A stretch of 64,000 nucleotides of DNA from Maricurvus nonylphenolicus (GCF_042854845.1 NZ_AP031498.1:3906001-3970000); one strand, 5' to 3'; shown: positions 17,832-27,404, numbered from the stretch's first letter. Numbers and translations are program-made. Notes: generated from the sequence alone by a model not told the origin.

Positions 17832-18176
17832 ATGGTCACTATTTATCACAACCCGCGCTGTTCAAAGTCTCGCCAAACCCTGGCACTGCTGGAAGAAAAC
17901 AATATCGAGCCAGAAGTGGTTCTCTACCTGGACACACCTCCCAGCGCAGCCACCCTGAAAGACCTGCTGGGTAAACTGGGTATCAGTGCCCGTGAGCTGC
18001 TGCGCAGCGGCGAAGACGCCTACAAGGAAAACAACCTGAAAGACAAAGCCCTGAGCGACGAACAGCTGATTGAGGCCATGGTGGCACACCCTAAGCTGAT
18101 TCAGCGCCCTATTGTGGTTAAAGGCGACAAAGCCGTATTGGGCCGACCACCAGAAAACGCCTTAGAACTCATTTAA
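17832..18176 (+). CDS. arsC: Arsenate reductase, ArsC glutaredoxin-dependent family
   Basis: 114 residues from ATG 17832, with AAGGA upstream. The start MVTIYHNPRCSKSRQTL holds the active-site Cys10 in the NPRCSKSR motif; IQRPIVVKGDKAVLGRPPE carries the conserved arginines. It reduces arsenate to arsenite with glutathione/glutaredoxin. No ars operon is adjacent; the gene lies in a housekeeping cluster with wrbA as in Pseudomonas, so a general role is equally possible. Confidence 0.93.
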   Translation: MVTIYHNPRCSKSRQTLALLEENNIEPEVVLYLDTPPSAATLKDLLGKLGISARELLRSGEDAYKENNLKDKALSDEQLIEAMVAHPKLIQRPIVVKGDKAVLGRPPENALELI

Positions 18177-18214
18177 GTCACTGATTTAAGTCTTAGTAAG
18201 AGAGCGACGCATCT

Positions 18215-18811
18215 ATGCCATATATCCTGGTTCTCTATTATAGCCGTACCGGATCTACCCTCAGTATGGCTCAATCCATCGCCCGTGGTGTCGAGCAGGT
18301 CACAGGGATTGAAGCCCGGGTTCGCACTGTACCCAGCGTATCCCCCACCAGCGAGCAGACCGAACCGGAGATTCCAGAAGACGGGGCCATTTACTGTGAG
18401 CTTGAAGATCTTCAGCACTGTAGCGGCCTTATCATTGGTAGCCCCACGCGCTTTGGCAATATGGCAGCGCCTCTCAAGCATTTTCTCGACAGTACCAGCA
18501 GCCTGTGGCTTAACGGTAACCTGATCAACAAACCGGCAGCGGTGTTTACCTCCACGTCCAGCCTGCATGGCGGCCAGGAGGCTACGCTGCTGTCCATGAT
18601 GATTCCCCTGCTGCACCACGGTATGGTGTTAACCGGCCTGCCCTACAGTGAACAGGCCCTGATGCGCACCCAATCCGGCGGCACCCCCTATGGGGCATCC
18701 CACCATGCCGGTGACAATCACGCGCCATTGACGGAAGACGAACAGCAACTGTGCCAGGCACTCGGTAAGCGAGTAGCCAACCTGGCCCTTAAACTCAATA
18801 AAGACAACTAA
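18215..18811 (+). CDS. wrbA: NAD(P)H:quinone oxidoreductase, WrbA type
   Basis: 198 residues with a flavodoxin-like fold. The FMN phosphate loop is YYSRTGSTLSMAQ (about 8-20). GSPTRFGNMAAPLKHFLDST and FTSTSSLHGGQEATLLSMMIPLLHHGM are WrbA signatures. It performs two-electron quinone reduction that avoids semiquinones. It is followed after 1 bp by a DUF2069 gene, an adjacency also seen in Pseudomonas. Confidence 0.93.
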   Translation: MPYILVLYYSRTGSTLSMAQSIARGVEQVTGIEARVRTVPSVSPTSEQTEPEIPEDGAIYCELEDLQHCSGLIIGSPTRFGNMAAPLKHFLDSTSSLWLNGNLINKPAAVFTSTSSLHGGQEATLLSMMIPLLHHGMVLTGLPYSEQALMRTQSGGTPYGASHHAGDNHAPLTEDEQQLCQALGKRVANLALKLNKDN

Positions 18812-18812
18812 T

Positions 18813-19202
18813 ATGAGCAGCGCAACAGAATTATCCCCCGACGCGATCAATAAACGCGTGAAGATTGCCCGCCTGATTACCCTGCACGCTTACGGTGCCC
18901 TGTTGGCGTTCTACGGCATATTTAACTATTTGAGTGAAACCGGTGATATGCGCTGGTGGCTGATTCAAAGTGTGCCACTGCTGATTTTTATTCCCGGTCT
19001 GAAGGGCCATCACTACAAAACCTACAGCTGGCTGTGTTTTGTTACCCTGATTTATTTCACCGCCCTGGTGCCACTGGTGATGTCCGATGCGGCTAGCGGA
19101 TGGCATTGGCTACAATTGGTGCTGGTTGTTATCCTGTTTAACAGCGCCATGATGACCAGTCGCTGGCGCCAGCGTCAGATGATCAACGAGCAAGAAACCT
19201 AA
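18813..19202 (+). CDS. DUF2069 membrane protein
   Basis: 129 residues with four transmembrane helices (LHAYGALLAFYGIFNYL; WWLIQSVPLLIFIPGL; TYSWLCFVTLIYFTALV; WLQLVLVVILFNSAMM). The GLKGHHYKTYSWLCF segment between helices is typical of DUF2069. Function is unknown. It is nearly contiguous with wrbA and sits 71 bp before sppA. Confidence 0.85.
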   Translation: MSSATELSPDAINKRVKIARLITLHAYGALLAFYGIFNYLSETGDMRWWLIQSVPLLIFIPGLKGHHYKTYSWLCFVTLIYFTALVPLVMSDAASGWHWLQLVLVVILFNSAMMTSRWRQRQMINEQET

Positions 19203-19273
19203 CAGCTTAGCCAACGTTTTTAGCCACCATGTTTTTAGCCATTATTGGTAATTGGTAGAAGGATTCACCACCT

Positions 19274-21127
19274 ATGTCAGAACAAAAGAAACCTGGTTTT
19301 ATTCGCCGTACGTTTGGCTTTGTCTGGAGCTTGCTCACCTGGCTTCGCACCACAACGTTCAACCTGCTTTTTTTGGTCATTATTCTGGCCATCATTGTGT
19401 CTCTATCCGACGAAGACACCGCTGTGATGCCAGACAGCACCGCACTGCGTATTGCACCCAGCGGCTTTTTAGTGGATCAACGCAGCTACGTTGACCCCAT
19501 GACGCAATTTCTGGAGCAGAGCAGCCCGGAAGATGCCGAAACCCTGGTACGCGACCTGACCACCAGCCTCACCCGTGCCGCCGAAGACAAACGTATTACC
19601 GCACTGGTACTGGACCTGAGTAACCTCTACGGTGGCGGCATCAGTAAACTGGAAGAAATCGGTCAGGCCCTGCAAACCTTCAAAGCCAGCGGTAAACAAA
19701 TCTATGCGGTCAGCGACAACTACTCCCAGGATCAGTATTACCTGGCCAGCTACGCCGATACCATTTACCTCAACCCCATGGGTGCCGTGCTGCTAACCGG
19801 ATACGGCAGCTACCGTAACTATTTCAAAAGCGCGTTGGACAAGCTGGATATGAACTTCCACGTCTTCCGTGTTGGTGAATATAAAGATGCTGTTGAGCCT
19901 TTCCTGCAGGATCATATGTCGGATGCCTCGCGAGAGCACAATCAACTGTGGCTGACCGATCTGTGGCAAACCTACCATGAGCAGGTTGAACAGCAGCGCG
20001 GCCTGACACCAGATACCCTTAACGATTACATCAACAACCTTGATCAGCATATGGCCGCCAATGCCGGCGACAGTGCCACCCTGGCCAAGACCAAAGGTTT
20101 GGTGGATGAACTGGCCAGCCGCCATAGGATTAATCAACACCTGCGTGAAGCCCTGGGTGAGGACGACAACGGCGGTTATGACGCTATCGACTACTGGGAC
20201 TACCTGGATTTTACCGATCGCGAGCAACCACAAAGCGCCGATACCATCGGTCTGCTGATTGCCAAAGGGGCAATCCTTGATGGCCAGCAACCCGAAGGTA
20301 CTATCGGTGGCGATACCCTGGCAGCACTGATTGAAGATGCGCGAGAAGACTCGGACATCAAAGCGCTGGTAATTCGCGTTGATAGCCCGGGCGGCAGCGC
20401 TTTTGCCTCAGAGGTTATTCGTGAGCAACTGAATGTAACCCGTGAAGCCGGCATCCCCATTGTGGTATCCATGGGTAGCGTGGCTGCATCCGGCGGCTAC
20501 TGGATTGCCATGGGCGCCGATGAAGTTTGGGCCACCCCTACCACCATCACCGGATCGATTGGTGTCTTCAGTGCTTTCCCAACCGTGGAAAACACCCTGG
20601 GACGCCTGGGCATCAGTACCGATGGCGTAGGCACCACCAAACTGGCTGGCGCCCTGCGTATCGATCGCCCGCTGTCACCGCTGGCCAGTAATGTGCTGCA
20701 ACAGAGTGTCGACAATATTTACCAGCGCTTCCTGACCATTGTGGCCGATGCTCGCCAGTCCACCCCTGAGCAAATTCACACGGTGGCTCAAGGCCGTGTA
20801 TGGACAGGCACTGCTGCGCAGGAGCTGGGATTGGTAGACAACCTCGGCACACTGGAAGATGCCATTGCCGCCGCCGCGGCCAAAGCTGAGCTGACCGACT
20901 ATCAGGTTGAAGAAGTTCGCAAAGCACTGACCCCAGGCGAGCAACTGTTGCTCGAACTGAGTGGTGGTATGGTGAGTATTGGCGAGAAGGTATCAGCAAG
21001 CTGGCAACTGCCCGCCTTTTGGCAGCAAGCTATTGCGCCTGTTCAGCAACAGCTGCAACTGTTGCAACAGATGAATGATCCGCAGGGTGTTTATGCCCAG
21101 TGCCTGGAGTGTGCCGGCGTACACTAA
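19274..21127 (+). CDS. sppA: Signal peptide peptidase SppA, 67K type
   Basis: 617 residues. One N-terminal membrane anchor (TTFNLLFLVIILAIIVSL) is followed by two tandem ClpP-like domains. The catalytic dyad is Ser406 in SVAASGGYW of the second domain and Lys204 in RVGEYKDAVEP of the first, as in the E. coli enzyme. It degrades cleaved signal peptides in the inner membrane. The gene ends 14 bp before a repeat doublet and about 145 bp before a terminator. Confidence 0.95.
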   Translation: MSEQKKPGFIRRTFGFVWSLLTWLRTTTFNLLFLVIILAIIVSLSDEDTAVMPDSTALRIAPSGFLVDQRSYVDPMTQFLEQSSPEDAETLVRDLTTSLTRAAEDKRITALVLDLSNLYGGGISKLEEIGQALQTFKASGKQIYAVSDNYSQDQYYLASYADTIYLNPMGAVLLTGYGSYRNYFKSALDKLDMNFHVFRVGEYKDAVEPFLQDHMSDASREHNQLWLTDLWQTYHEQVEQQRGLTPDTLNDYINNLDQHMAANAGDSATLAKTKGLVDELASRHRINQHLREALGEDDNGGYDAIDYWDYLDFTDREQPQSADTIGLLIAKGAILDGQQPEGTIGGDTLAALIEDAREDSDIKALVIRVDSPGGSAFASEVIREQLNVTREAGIPIVVSMGSVAASGGYWIAMGADEVWATPTTITGSIGVFSAFPTVENTLGRLGISTDGVGTTKLAGALRIDRPLSPLASNVLQQSVDNIYQRFLTIVADARQSTPEQIHTVAQGRVWTGTAAQELGLVDNLGTLEDAIAAAAAKAELTDYQVEEVRKALTPGEQLLLELSGGMVSIGEKVSASWQLPAFWQQAIAPVQQQLQLLQQMNDPQGVYAQCLECAGVH

Positions 21128-21141
21128 GCACTTCGCACAAT

Positions 21142-21216
21142 GGGGTCTGACCCGCAGGGTCAGACCCCGGACCGGCACCACAGCACGAAGGGGTCCGACC
21201 CTACGGGTCGTACCCC
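21142..21216. repeat. REPIN-like hairpin doublet, locus 3
   Basis: Perfect 27-bp palindrome at 21142-21168 and a mismatch-bearing one at 21190-21216, only 21 bp apart, between the sppA stop and its terminator. Confidence 0.9.
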
Positions 21217-21271
21217 GGCCATCTACAAGGTGCCATCTACAGAGGGTACCAATACTAAACAACGACCAAAT

Positions 21272-21298
21272 AAAAACGGGGCCATAGGCCCCGTTTTT
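21272..21298. terminator. Bidirectional terminator between sppA and hda
   Basis: Stem AAAAACGGGGCC/GGCCCCGTTTTT with a three-base loop, between convergent genes. The A and T tracts allow use in both directions. Confidence 0.93.
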
Positions 21299-21318
21299 AT
21301 TTGTGCAGAAGCAAAGGC

Positions 21319-22035
21319 TTAAAACCCAAGCACCTGCTTCACAAACGGAATCGTCAACCGCCGCTGCTCCGCCAGCGAAGCATCATCCAAACGATTGAGA
21401 TAACAGAAAAGCTCATTCATATCCCGCGGCGCGCGGTGCAAAATAAATTGCACCACCTCATCACTCAGCTCCAGCCCTCGGGCACGAGCTCGCAATTGCA
21501 GCGCAGCTTTTTTCTCGTCATCCGACATGGGCTGCACCTGATAACCCAAACCTGAGTTCAAACGGGACTTAAGATCCGGCAGCTGTATCGATAATTCGTG
21601 CGGCCCCTGATCGGCAGCCATCAGCAGTCGACGACCACTGTCGCGCATGCGGTTAAAGAAATTAAACAGGGCTTGTTCCCAAGCGGGATTGCCCACTACA
21701 GCCTGCAAACCATCCAGACACACCAGATCCAACTGGTCCAAGCCTTCCAACAGATATTCCGGTGCAAAGCCCGCCATATCTTTCAGCGGCAAATATTGCA
21801 CACTTAAACCAGACTGTTCGGCTGCGATGCAGGAAGCTTGTAACAGATGGGTAATACCAACACCGGCACCACCCCAAAGGAAAATAAACTGTTCACCAAA
21901 ATCCGTCAGCTGCTGATTGAGAGCATGGACGATTTGCGCATTGGCAGAGCCTTCGGTGATATAAAAATTGGCAAAGGTAGCGTCATCGTTCAACGACACG
22001 CCTAAGGACAATTGCTGTGGTGAAGACTGACTCAT
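21319..22035 (-). CDS. hda: DnaA regulatory inactivator Hda
   Basis: 238 residues, a AAA+ protein like DnaA domain III. The N-terminal QLSLGV is the beta-clamp binding motif (QLSLPL in E. coli). The Walker A region reads GGAGVGITHLL, without the usual lysine, and Hda proteins generally are degenerate there. Walker B is LVCLDGLQAV; the arginine-finger/sensor region (HRAPRDMNELFCYLNRLD) is intact. Hda with the clamp stimulates DnaA-ATP hydrolysis after replication starts. It is the last gene of a minus-strand unit after the DUF2066 gene. Confidence 0.92.
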   Translation of the reverse strand: MSQSSPQQLSLGVSLNDDATFANFYITEGSANAQIVHALNQQLTDFGEQFIFLWGGAGVGITHLLQASCIAAEQSGLSVQYLPLKDMAGFAPEYLLEGLDQLDLVCLDGLQAVVGNPAWEQALFNFFNRMRDSGRRLLMAADQGPHELSIQLPDLKSRLNSGLGYQVQPMSDDEKKAALQLRARARGLELSDEVVQFILHRAPRDMNELFCYLNRLDDASLAEQRRLTIPFVKQVLGF

Positions 22036-22148
22036 GATTAACAGCAGCAGTAAAACACGGAACTCATAGATTTCAGGGGCGTAGCATAACGGCTTGCAGC
22101 CCTTAACAAAAGGCCACAGGCGGCTATTTATTACATTTCAGGGGCTAT

Positions 22149-23381
22149 TTAATGTCCCCATACATATTTCAGTGGGTTATTCGGGCTACCCTGCGGACCA
22201 ATCTGCCATTGAGGCACGGAAGGCGAAGGCACTGAACCGGGCAAACTTGCGATCGGCAAGGAAGTCGTCTCAGTTTGTGGCATCAATTTCTTATCCAGCG
22301 CCAAGGCATCCAACAGTAAAGAGACACTGCCTTCATTGTACAAATACAAACGCAGTAGGTTATCTGCCACCTGCTTGGGCTCGGCACGATCAATCATGGC
22401 CAGGCTTTCGAGATATTTCAGCGCCTGGAAGTAATCGGCAAAGTTATTCACACCCTGCAATTCCATCACAACCGCATCAGTGCCTCCCAGCTGTGGCACA
22501 ATGCCATACAAACCCGCCAGATAATTAGCGACCTCACCCAGGCCTTCGTTGACCCAGGCAGCGGCTTCCAAACCACGGCTATCAAAGACTTCATTGCTGT
22601 CTTTATGTAATAACAACCAGGTTGAACGCCACTGCCCAGCTGAGGTTTGGGTAAAACGCCCCACCACCACAGCATCGGCCTGATAGCGGCTTGATGCCTG
22701 CAGAATGGCCTGCTGATCCAGGCTCCATAGCTGTTCGGCATCGATACTCATCTGGTCCTGTAAATCCAGCAGCGGCATCACCAGCGGCAAGCCTCGCACT
22801 TCGGCCACGGAATCTATCGCTTCCAGGACGTCAGGCTGCTCCACGGAAGACACCAAGCGGCGGCCCTCGACTGGATCGTCCTGTACCAGCCAAACCAGCA
22901 GGGAAGGACGGTTGGCTGGCCACACCGGCAAGCTCGCATCGCGCAATAATTGACCAATCGCCGAGGGGGAGTATTTAAGGATCAAACGGGAAGCCTGCAC
23001 CTCAACCTCACCGAGCTGTAGTAACTCATCGGTTGATTCGTAGTGAAAAGCTTCCAACAGTTTCAGAGGCTTGGCCATGGCACCCTGGATACGCGGGATC
23101 TCCACCGCCGCCGGGACGCCGGATACACGCACAACGATTTCAGCCAAACCTTTACTGGCTGCCTCCCGGCGTGCAGTTTCACCCTGTGAGGCCACCAAAA
23201 CCTCGGCTTGATACAGTGTGGTTACGACTTCTGCCCGCACGGAGGCAGTGCCTAATATCAGCACCAGCAATGCCGTGACGCCTGCCACACGCTTAACTGT
23301 TTTGCGTACTGACCTGGCTACATCTTTGGCAGCTATTTCGGCAGCTCTCTTGGCAGCTCTCTTGGCAACAAGACCTTGCAA
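22149..23381 (-). CDS. DUF2066 periplasmic protein with a cationic N-terminal extension
   Basis: About 410 residues. A basic, helical stretch (VAKRAAKRAAEIAAKDVARS) precedes the membrane/signal segment (VAGVTALLVLILGTASVRA). The DUF2066 domain follows (VVTTLYQAEVLVASQGE; ANRPSLLVWLVQDD). TTG at 23381 is preferred because AAGGAG lies 7 nt before it; the longest frame would start at TTG 23405. The gene is divergent from purM, the usual neighbour in Pseudomonas. Function is unknown. Confidence 0.8.
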   Translation of the reverse strand: MQGLVAKRAAKRAAEIAAKDVARSVRKTVKRVAGVTALLVLILGTASVRAEVVTTLYQAEVLVASQGETARREAASKGLAEIVVRVSGVPAAVEIPRIQGAMAKPLKLLEAFHYESTDELLQLGEVEVQASRLILKYSPSAIGQLLRDASLPVWPANRPSLLVWLVQDDPVEGRRLVSSVEQPDVLEAIDSVAEVRGLPLVMPLLDLQDQMSIDAEQLWSLDQQAILQASSRYQADAVVVGRFTQTSAGQWRSTWLLLHKDSNEVFDSRGLEAAAWVNEGLGEVANYLAGLYGIVPQLGGTDAVVMELQGVNNFADYFQALKYLESLAMIDRAEPKQVADNLLRLYLYNEGSVSLLLDALALDKKLMPQTETTSLPIASLPGSVPSPSVPQWQIGPQGSPNNPLKYVWGH

Positions 23382-23573
23382 TGCCTTTCTCCTTAGGGGG
23401 CTCAACCACTCAATGAGCGAGCATTGTAACAGCCAAGCTGGCCCTGCAAAGCCCTACAACCTGATGGCAGGCGATTTTTCGTCAATCCGTGCGCCAGCTC
23501 TCCCTTAATAATCTGTTTAATAACATGCCGCTAAACTGGTAGAATACGCGCCCCTATAAATCTGTAGCTACCC

Positions 23574-24629
23574 GTGAGTGCCATGACCGAGAAACAATCC
23601 CTCAGCTATAAAGATGCAGGTGTCGATATCGATGCCGGTAATGCCCTGGTTGAACGCATTAAAGGCGTCGCCAAACGCACCAGTCGCCCCGGCGTCATGG
23701 CAGGTTTGGGCGGTTTTGGCGCCCTGTTTGAATTACCTACAGGCTATAAGAACCCTGTTCTGGTCAGCGGTACCGACGGTGTCGGCACCAAGCTGCGTCT
23801 GGCAATGGACCTGAACATGCACGACACCATCGGCATCGACCTGGTGGCCATGTGTGTAAATGACCTGGTGGTAGCTGGCGCTGAGCCGCTGTTCTTCCTC
23901 GATTACTATGCCACCGGCAAGCTCAACGTTGACGTTGCTGCCGATGTTGTTAGCGGTATTGGTACCGGCTGTGAGCAGTCCGGCTGTGCCCTGGTAGGCG
24001 GTGAAACCGCTGAAATGCCAGGCATGTACGAAGGTGAAGATTACGATCTGGCTGGTTTCTGTGTCGGCATTGCCGAAAAAGACGAGCTGATTGACGGCAG
24101 TAAAGTTGCCGACGGCGATGTACTGATTGGCCTGGCTTCCAGCGGCCCTCACTCCAATGGCTACTCTTTAATCCGTAAGATTATCGAAGTCAGCGGTGCC
24201 AAGCTGGACGACGATCTGGCTGGCCAGCCACTGGGCAAAGCCCTGCTGGAGCCTACCCGCATTTATGTGAAGTCCCTGCTGCGCCTGCTGAAAGAATCCC
24301 AGGTTAACGCCATGAGCCACATTACCGGTGGCGGCCTGCAGGAGAATATTCCTCGCGTTCTGCCTGATGACTGCAAAGCGGTTATCGACACCAGCGCCTG
24401 GACCTTCCCACCGGTATTCCAGTGGCTGCAAGAGCAAGGCAATGTCGAAGCCTATGAGATGTACCGCACCTTTAACTGTGGTGTAGGCATGATCATCGCC
24501 GTACCTGCCAGCGAGAAAGACAATGCCCTGGCTATCCTTAAAGATGCCGGTGAAGACGCCTTTGTTGTGGGCACCATTGCCAAGCTGCAAGGCGACGAAG
24601 AGCAAGTTGAGTTGCAAGGTCTGGCCTAA
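23574..24629 (+). CDS. purM: Phosphoribosylformylglycinamidine cyclo-ligase
   Basis: 351 residues, the usual length. SYKDAGVDIDAGNALVERIK and the glycine-rich GGFGALFELP open the protein. GTDGVGTKLRLA is the nucleotide-binding motif and GGETAEMPGMY the family signature. It makes AIR from FGAM with ATP in purine synthesis. Start is GTG 23574 or ATG 23583. purN follows after 5 bp, so the two are one operon. Confidence 0.96.
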   Translation: MSAMTEKQSLSYKDAGVDIDAGNALVERIKGVAKRTSRPGVMAGLGGFGALFELPTGYKNPVLVSGTDGVGTKLRLAMDLNMHDTIGIDLVAMCVNDLVVAGAEPLFFLDYYATGKLNVDVAADVVSGIGTGCEQSGCALVGGETAEMPGMYEGEDYDLAGFCVGIAEKDELIDGSKVADGDVLIGLASSGPHSNGYSLIRKIIEVSGAKLDDDLAGQPLGKALLEPTRIYVKSLLRLLKESQVNAMSHITGGGLQENIPRVLPDDCKAVIDTSAWTFPPVFQWLQEQGNVEAYEMYRTFNCGVGMIIAVPASEKDNALAILKDAGEDAFVVGTIAKLQGDEEQVELQGLA

Positions 24630-24634
24630 GCTTC

Positions 24635-25312
24635 ATGGCTACTGATACAACAGACATGACAACCAACTGCAATGTGGTGGTGCTGATCTCCGGAAGCGGC
24701 ACCAATCTGCAAGCCCTGATCGATAAAACCCAAAGCGGTGATCTGCCGATCACCATCAGCGCGGTTATCAGTAACCGCCCCGATGCCTATGGCCTGGAGC
24801 GCACTAAACAGGCGGGCATTCAAGCCGAAACGCTGGATCACAAGGCCTTCGATTCCCGTGAAAGCTTTGATCAGGCTCTGATGCAACTGATTGATGGCTT
24901 TAACCCGAACCTGGTGGTTCTGGCCGGCTTTATGCGTATTCTGACCCCGGAGTTTACCAACCACTACCTGGGCCGCATGCTGAATATCCACCCGTCCCTG
25001 CTGCCCAAGTACCAAGGCTTACACACTCACCAGCGCGCCCTGGATGCCGGTGATGAGCGCCACGGCGTGACTGTACACTTTGTCACAGCCGAGCTCGACG
25101 GTGGTCCCAATGCCATTCAAGCCGCCGTACCTGTACTGGCCGACGATGACGCCGACAGCCTGTCAGCCCGTGTTCAGGTTCAGGAACATATTATTTACCC
25201 ATTGGCAGTACAATGGTTTGCCGAGGGACGCCTGAGTATGGCGGATGGTAAAACCTTATTGGATGGGGAACCCTTACCACCGAGTGGCCATCTAATAGAC
25301 ACAACCCAATAA
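24635..25312 (+). CDS. purN: Phosphoribosylglycinamide formyltransferase
   Basis: 225 residues. The start VVVLISGSGTNLQALID is the phosphate-binding loop. NIHPSLLPKYQGLHTHQRAL holds the catalytic Asn/His and folate-site motif; HGVTVHFVTAELDGG completes the signature. It transfers a formyl group from 10-formyl-THF to GAR. It is preceded by purM and followed by a DUF3108 gene, the same order as in Pseudomonas. Confidence 0.96.
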   Translation: MATDTTDMTTNCNVVVLISGSGTNLQALIDKTQSGDLPITISAVISNRPDAYGLERTKQAGIQAETLDHKAFDSRESFDQALMQLIDGFNPNLVVLAGFMRILTPEFTNHYLGRMLNIHPSLLPKYQGLHTHQRALDAGDERHGVTVHFVTAELDGGPNAIQAAVPVLADDDADSLSARVQVQEHIIYPLAVQWFAEGRLSMADGKTLLDGEPLPPSGHLIDTTQ

Positions 25313-25368
25313 AGTCAGTAATTTATAATCTGGTACAAGGAAGACCATTTAAGGAAGCACCGGAAACC

Positions 25369-26139
25369 GTGAAGCATGCCAAGGACAGCAAAATCTCTAT
25401 GAACATAATACCGAAAAGCCTGATTAAAGTTGTCGCCTCCGCTAGCCTGCTGGCCACAACCCTGATAGCCAGCAGCCACAGCCTGGCCAGCCAGCCACTG
25501 CCCTTTGAAGCCGTTTACCAGGCTAACTACAGTGGTTTGAAAGTCACTGCCAAGCGCAGCCTGAAAAAGCTGCCCAATGGCAATCATGAGTTACGTTTTA
25601 GCGCTAAATCCTGGATTGCCTCGATCGAAGAATTCAGCCAGTTTCAGTGGAACGACAGCGGCCAGCTGGTACCCCAGCTGTACGAATACCACCGCACAGG
25701 CCTGGGCAAAGACCGCCACGCAGTGCTGACCTTTGACTGGCAAGAAGGCAAGGTCACCAACAATGTGCAGCAAAAGCCCTGGTCCATGGATGTCCCCCAG
25801 GCGACGCTGGATAAACTCAGCTACCAGTTACAGCTGCGCAACGACCTGCTCAATGCCAGCCCCGACCTGCAATACCAGGTGGCTGATGGAGGTCGCCTAA
25901 AAGATTACAGTTTTGAACTGATGGGTGAAGAAGTGTTGCAAACACCCATCGGTAAGGTAAATACCGTCAAGATCAAACGTATTCGCGCAGCCGATAAAAA
26001 GCGCATTACTTACCTTTGGTTAGCCCAGGACTGGAACTACCTGGTGGTACGTCTGCGTCAGCAGGAAAAGGATGGCAAGCACTACGAAATTAATCTGGCC
26101 CGCGCTGAGCTCGATGGCCAATCCTTACAGGGCAACTGA
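25369..26139 (+). CDS. DUF3108 exported protein
   Basis: 256 residues with a signal peptide (VVASASLLATTLIASSHSLAS). A beta-rich DUF3108 domain follows (PFEAVYQANYSGLKVTAKRS; TPIGKVNTVKIKRIR; YLWLAQDWNYLVVRLRQQE). It is probably periplasmic, with unknown function. GTG 25369 is the longest start; ATG 25399 also keeps the signal peptide. The position after purMN is conserved in related genera. Confidence 0.82.
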   Translation: MKHAKDSKISMNIIPKSLIKVVASASLLATTLIASSHSLASQPLPFEAVYQANYSGLKVTAKRSLKKLPNGNHELRFSAKSWIASIEEFSQFQWNDSGQLVPQLYEYHRTGLGKDRHAVLTFDWQEGKVTNNVQQKPWSMDVPQATLDKLSYQLQLRNDLLNASPDLQYQVADGGRLKDYSFELMGEEVLQTPIGKVNTVKIKRIRAADKKRITYLWLAQDWNYLVVRLRQQEKDGKHYEINLARAELDGQSLQGN

Positions 26140-26195
26140 TTCAGTGTCTCAGCCCCTATACTTTCTCTACGTGAGATCCTACCCGAGAAAAACCT

Positions 26196-26705
26196 ATGAG
26201 CATTACTGCAAATAAAGTTGCCGTTATTAACTACACGCTGAAAAACGACGAAGGCAACATCCTCGACACTTCCGAAGGCCAGGAGCCTCTGGCTTACCTG
26301 CACGGCCATCAAAACCTGGTACCAGGACTGGAAAAAGAACTGGAAGGCAAAACCATTGGTGACAAACTGAGTGTTAGCGTTCCCTGTGAAGAAGGTTATG
26401 GCGAGAAGGATCCAGAGCTGATTCAAGCCCTGCCTCGTGATATGTTCGGCGGTGTCGACAATATTGAAGTCGGCATGGAATTCCACGCCCAAACTCAAAA
26501 CGGCATGCAGGTCGTGGAAGTGATTGATGTGGAAGAAGACACCATCACCATTAATGGCAACCACCCACTGGCGGGTATGAACCTGAACTTCGATGTGGAA
26601 GTCCTTGAGATTCGCGACGCTACCGAAGAAGAACTACAGCACGGCCATGTACACGCCGCTGGCGGTTGTGGTGATGACAGCTGTAACGACGACAGTTGCT
26701 GCTAA
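26196..26705 (+). CDS. slyD: FKBP-type peptidyl-prolyl isomerase SlyD
   Basis: 169 residues. The FKBP domain is interrupted by the insert-in-flap chaperone domain (LIQALPRDMFGGVDNIEVGM). The C-terminal tail is rich in His and Cys (HGHVHAAGGCGDDSCNDDSCC, split by Gly), a nickel/zinc-binding tail as in E. coli. It is an isomerase, chaperone and metallochaperone, for example in hydrogenase maturation. No hydrogenase genes are in this window. Confidence 0.93.
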   Translation: MSITANKVAVINYTLKNDEGNILDTSEGQEPLAYLHGHQNLVPGLEKELEGKTIGDKLSVSVPCEEGYGEKDPELIQALPRDMFGGVDNIEVGMEFHAQTQNGMQVVEVIDVEEDTITINGNHPLAGMNLNFDVEVLEIRDATEEELQHGHVHAAGGCGDDSCNDDSCC

Positions 26706-26724
26706 TCCCTAGCGATATCCCTTC

Positions 26725-26753
26725 AAAACGTTCCCGTCTAGCGGGAACGTTTA
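26725..26753 (+). terminator. Terminator after slyD
   Basis: An 11-bp perfect stem AAACGTTCCCG/CGGGAACGTTT with a 5-nt loop, 20 bp past the slyD stop. The T run is short. Confidence 0.75.
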
Positions 26754-26846
26754 CCCCTCCAGACACAGCCAAGCCTGGCGCCCAAAAACAAATAACGTAA
26801 TACACGCAGCCTTTACCCCACACCCGCACGACAAACCTGCGTGCAA

Positions 26847-26860
26847 TTGATCTATATCTA
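26847..26860. promoter_or_regulatory. FNR/Anr-like site upstream of the bacteriohemerythrin genes
   Basis: TTGATCTATATCTA matches the FNR/Anr pattern TTGAT-N4-ATCAA at nine of ten conserved positions and lies 58 bp before the first bacteriohemerythrin ATG. Low-oxygen control would suit an O2-binding protein. This is one site read by eye. Confidence 0.35.
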
Positions 26861-26917
26861 ATACTCTCTGCTGAGCTTCTCCTACCATTTGCTGCAAATC
26901 GTAGATGGAGAATAACC

Positions 26918-27370
26918 ATGACTCTGGAATGGAGCGCCGAACTGGAGATAGGTATTCCAGTTATCGACAGCCAGCACCAGCGTATTGTCGAATACATCAA
27001 TAAAGTCGAGCTGGCCCACCAACACCACAGCCAAGAAGAGCTGTTATTGGTTCTCGATGAACTGGTGGATTACACCCTGTCGCACTTTGCCTTTGAAGAA
27101 ACCCTGATGGAAGAAGCCGGGTACCCTTTTATCAAGGCCCATAAAAAAGTTCACGCACTGTTTACCCGCCGCATTGCCGGTTATCAACAGCGAGCCAAAT
27201 CGGGTGAAGATGTTACCGAAGAGTTAACCCACACCTTAAAAGCCTGGCTGGTCAATCACATTAAACACGATGATCGTGATTACAGTGGTATAGTCAAAGA
27301 GAATATGAACGCCGCGACCAAACGTGCAAAAGCCAAGAAAGGCAGTTGGATGAGCCGTTTATTTGGCTAG
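26918..27370 (+). CDS. Bacteriohemerythrin (first of a tandem pair)
   Basis: 150 residues. The full set of di-iron ligands of the four-helix hemerythrin fold is visible: His in IDSQHQRI, His and Glu in LSHFAFEE, two His in IKAHKKVHALF, and His/Asp in VNHIKHDD. These proteins bind O2 reversibly. A basic tail (TKRAKAKKGSW) extends past the domain. It is followed 34 bp later by a paralogue sharing VDYTLSHFAFEE. Confidence 0.92.
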   Translation: MTLEWSAELEIGIPVIDSQHQRIVEYINKVELAHQHHSQEELLLVLDELVDYTLSHFAFEETLMEEAGYPFIKAHKKVHALFTRRIAGYQQRAKSGEDVTEELTHTLKAWLVNHIKHDDRDYSGIVKENMNAATKRAKAKKGSWMSRLFG

Positions 27371-27404
27371 TCGGAAATCAATCGGATGCGTAAAGGAATT
27401 CATT

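Noticed and set aside
21850..21900. Missing Walker A lysine in Hda as a sign of an inactive gene
   Set aside because: Hda proteins, including that of E. coli, are naturally divergent at this loop; the clamp-binding motif and arginine region are intact.
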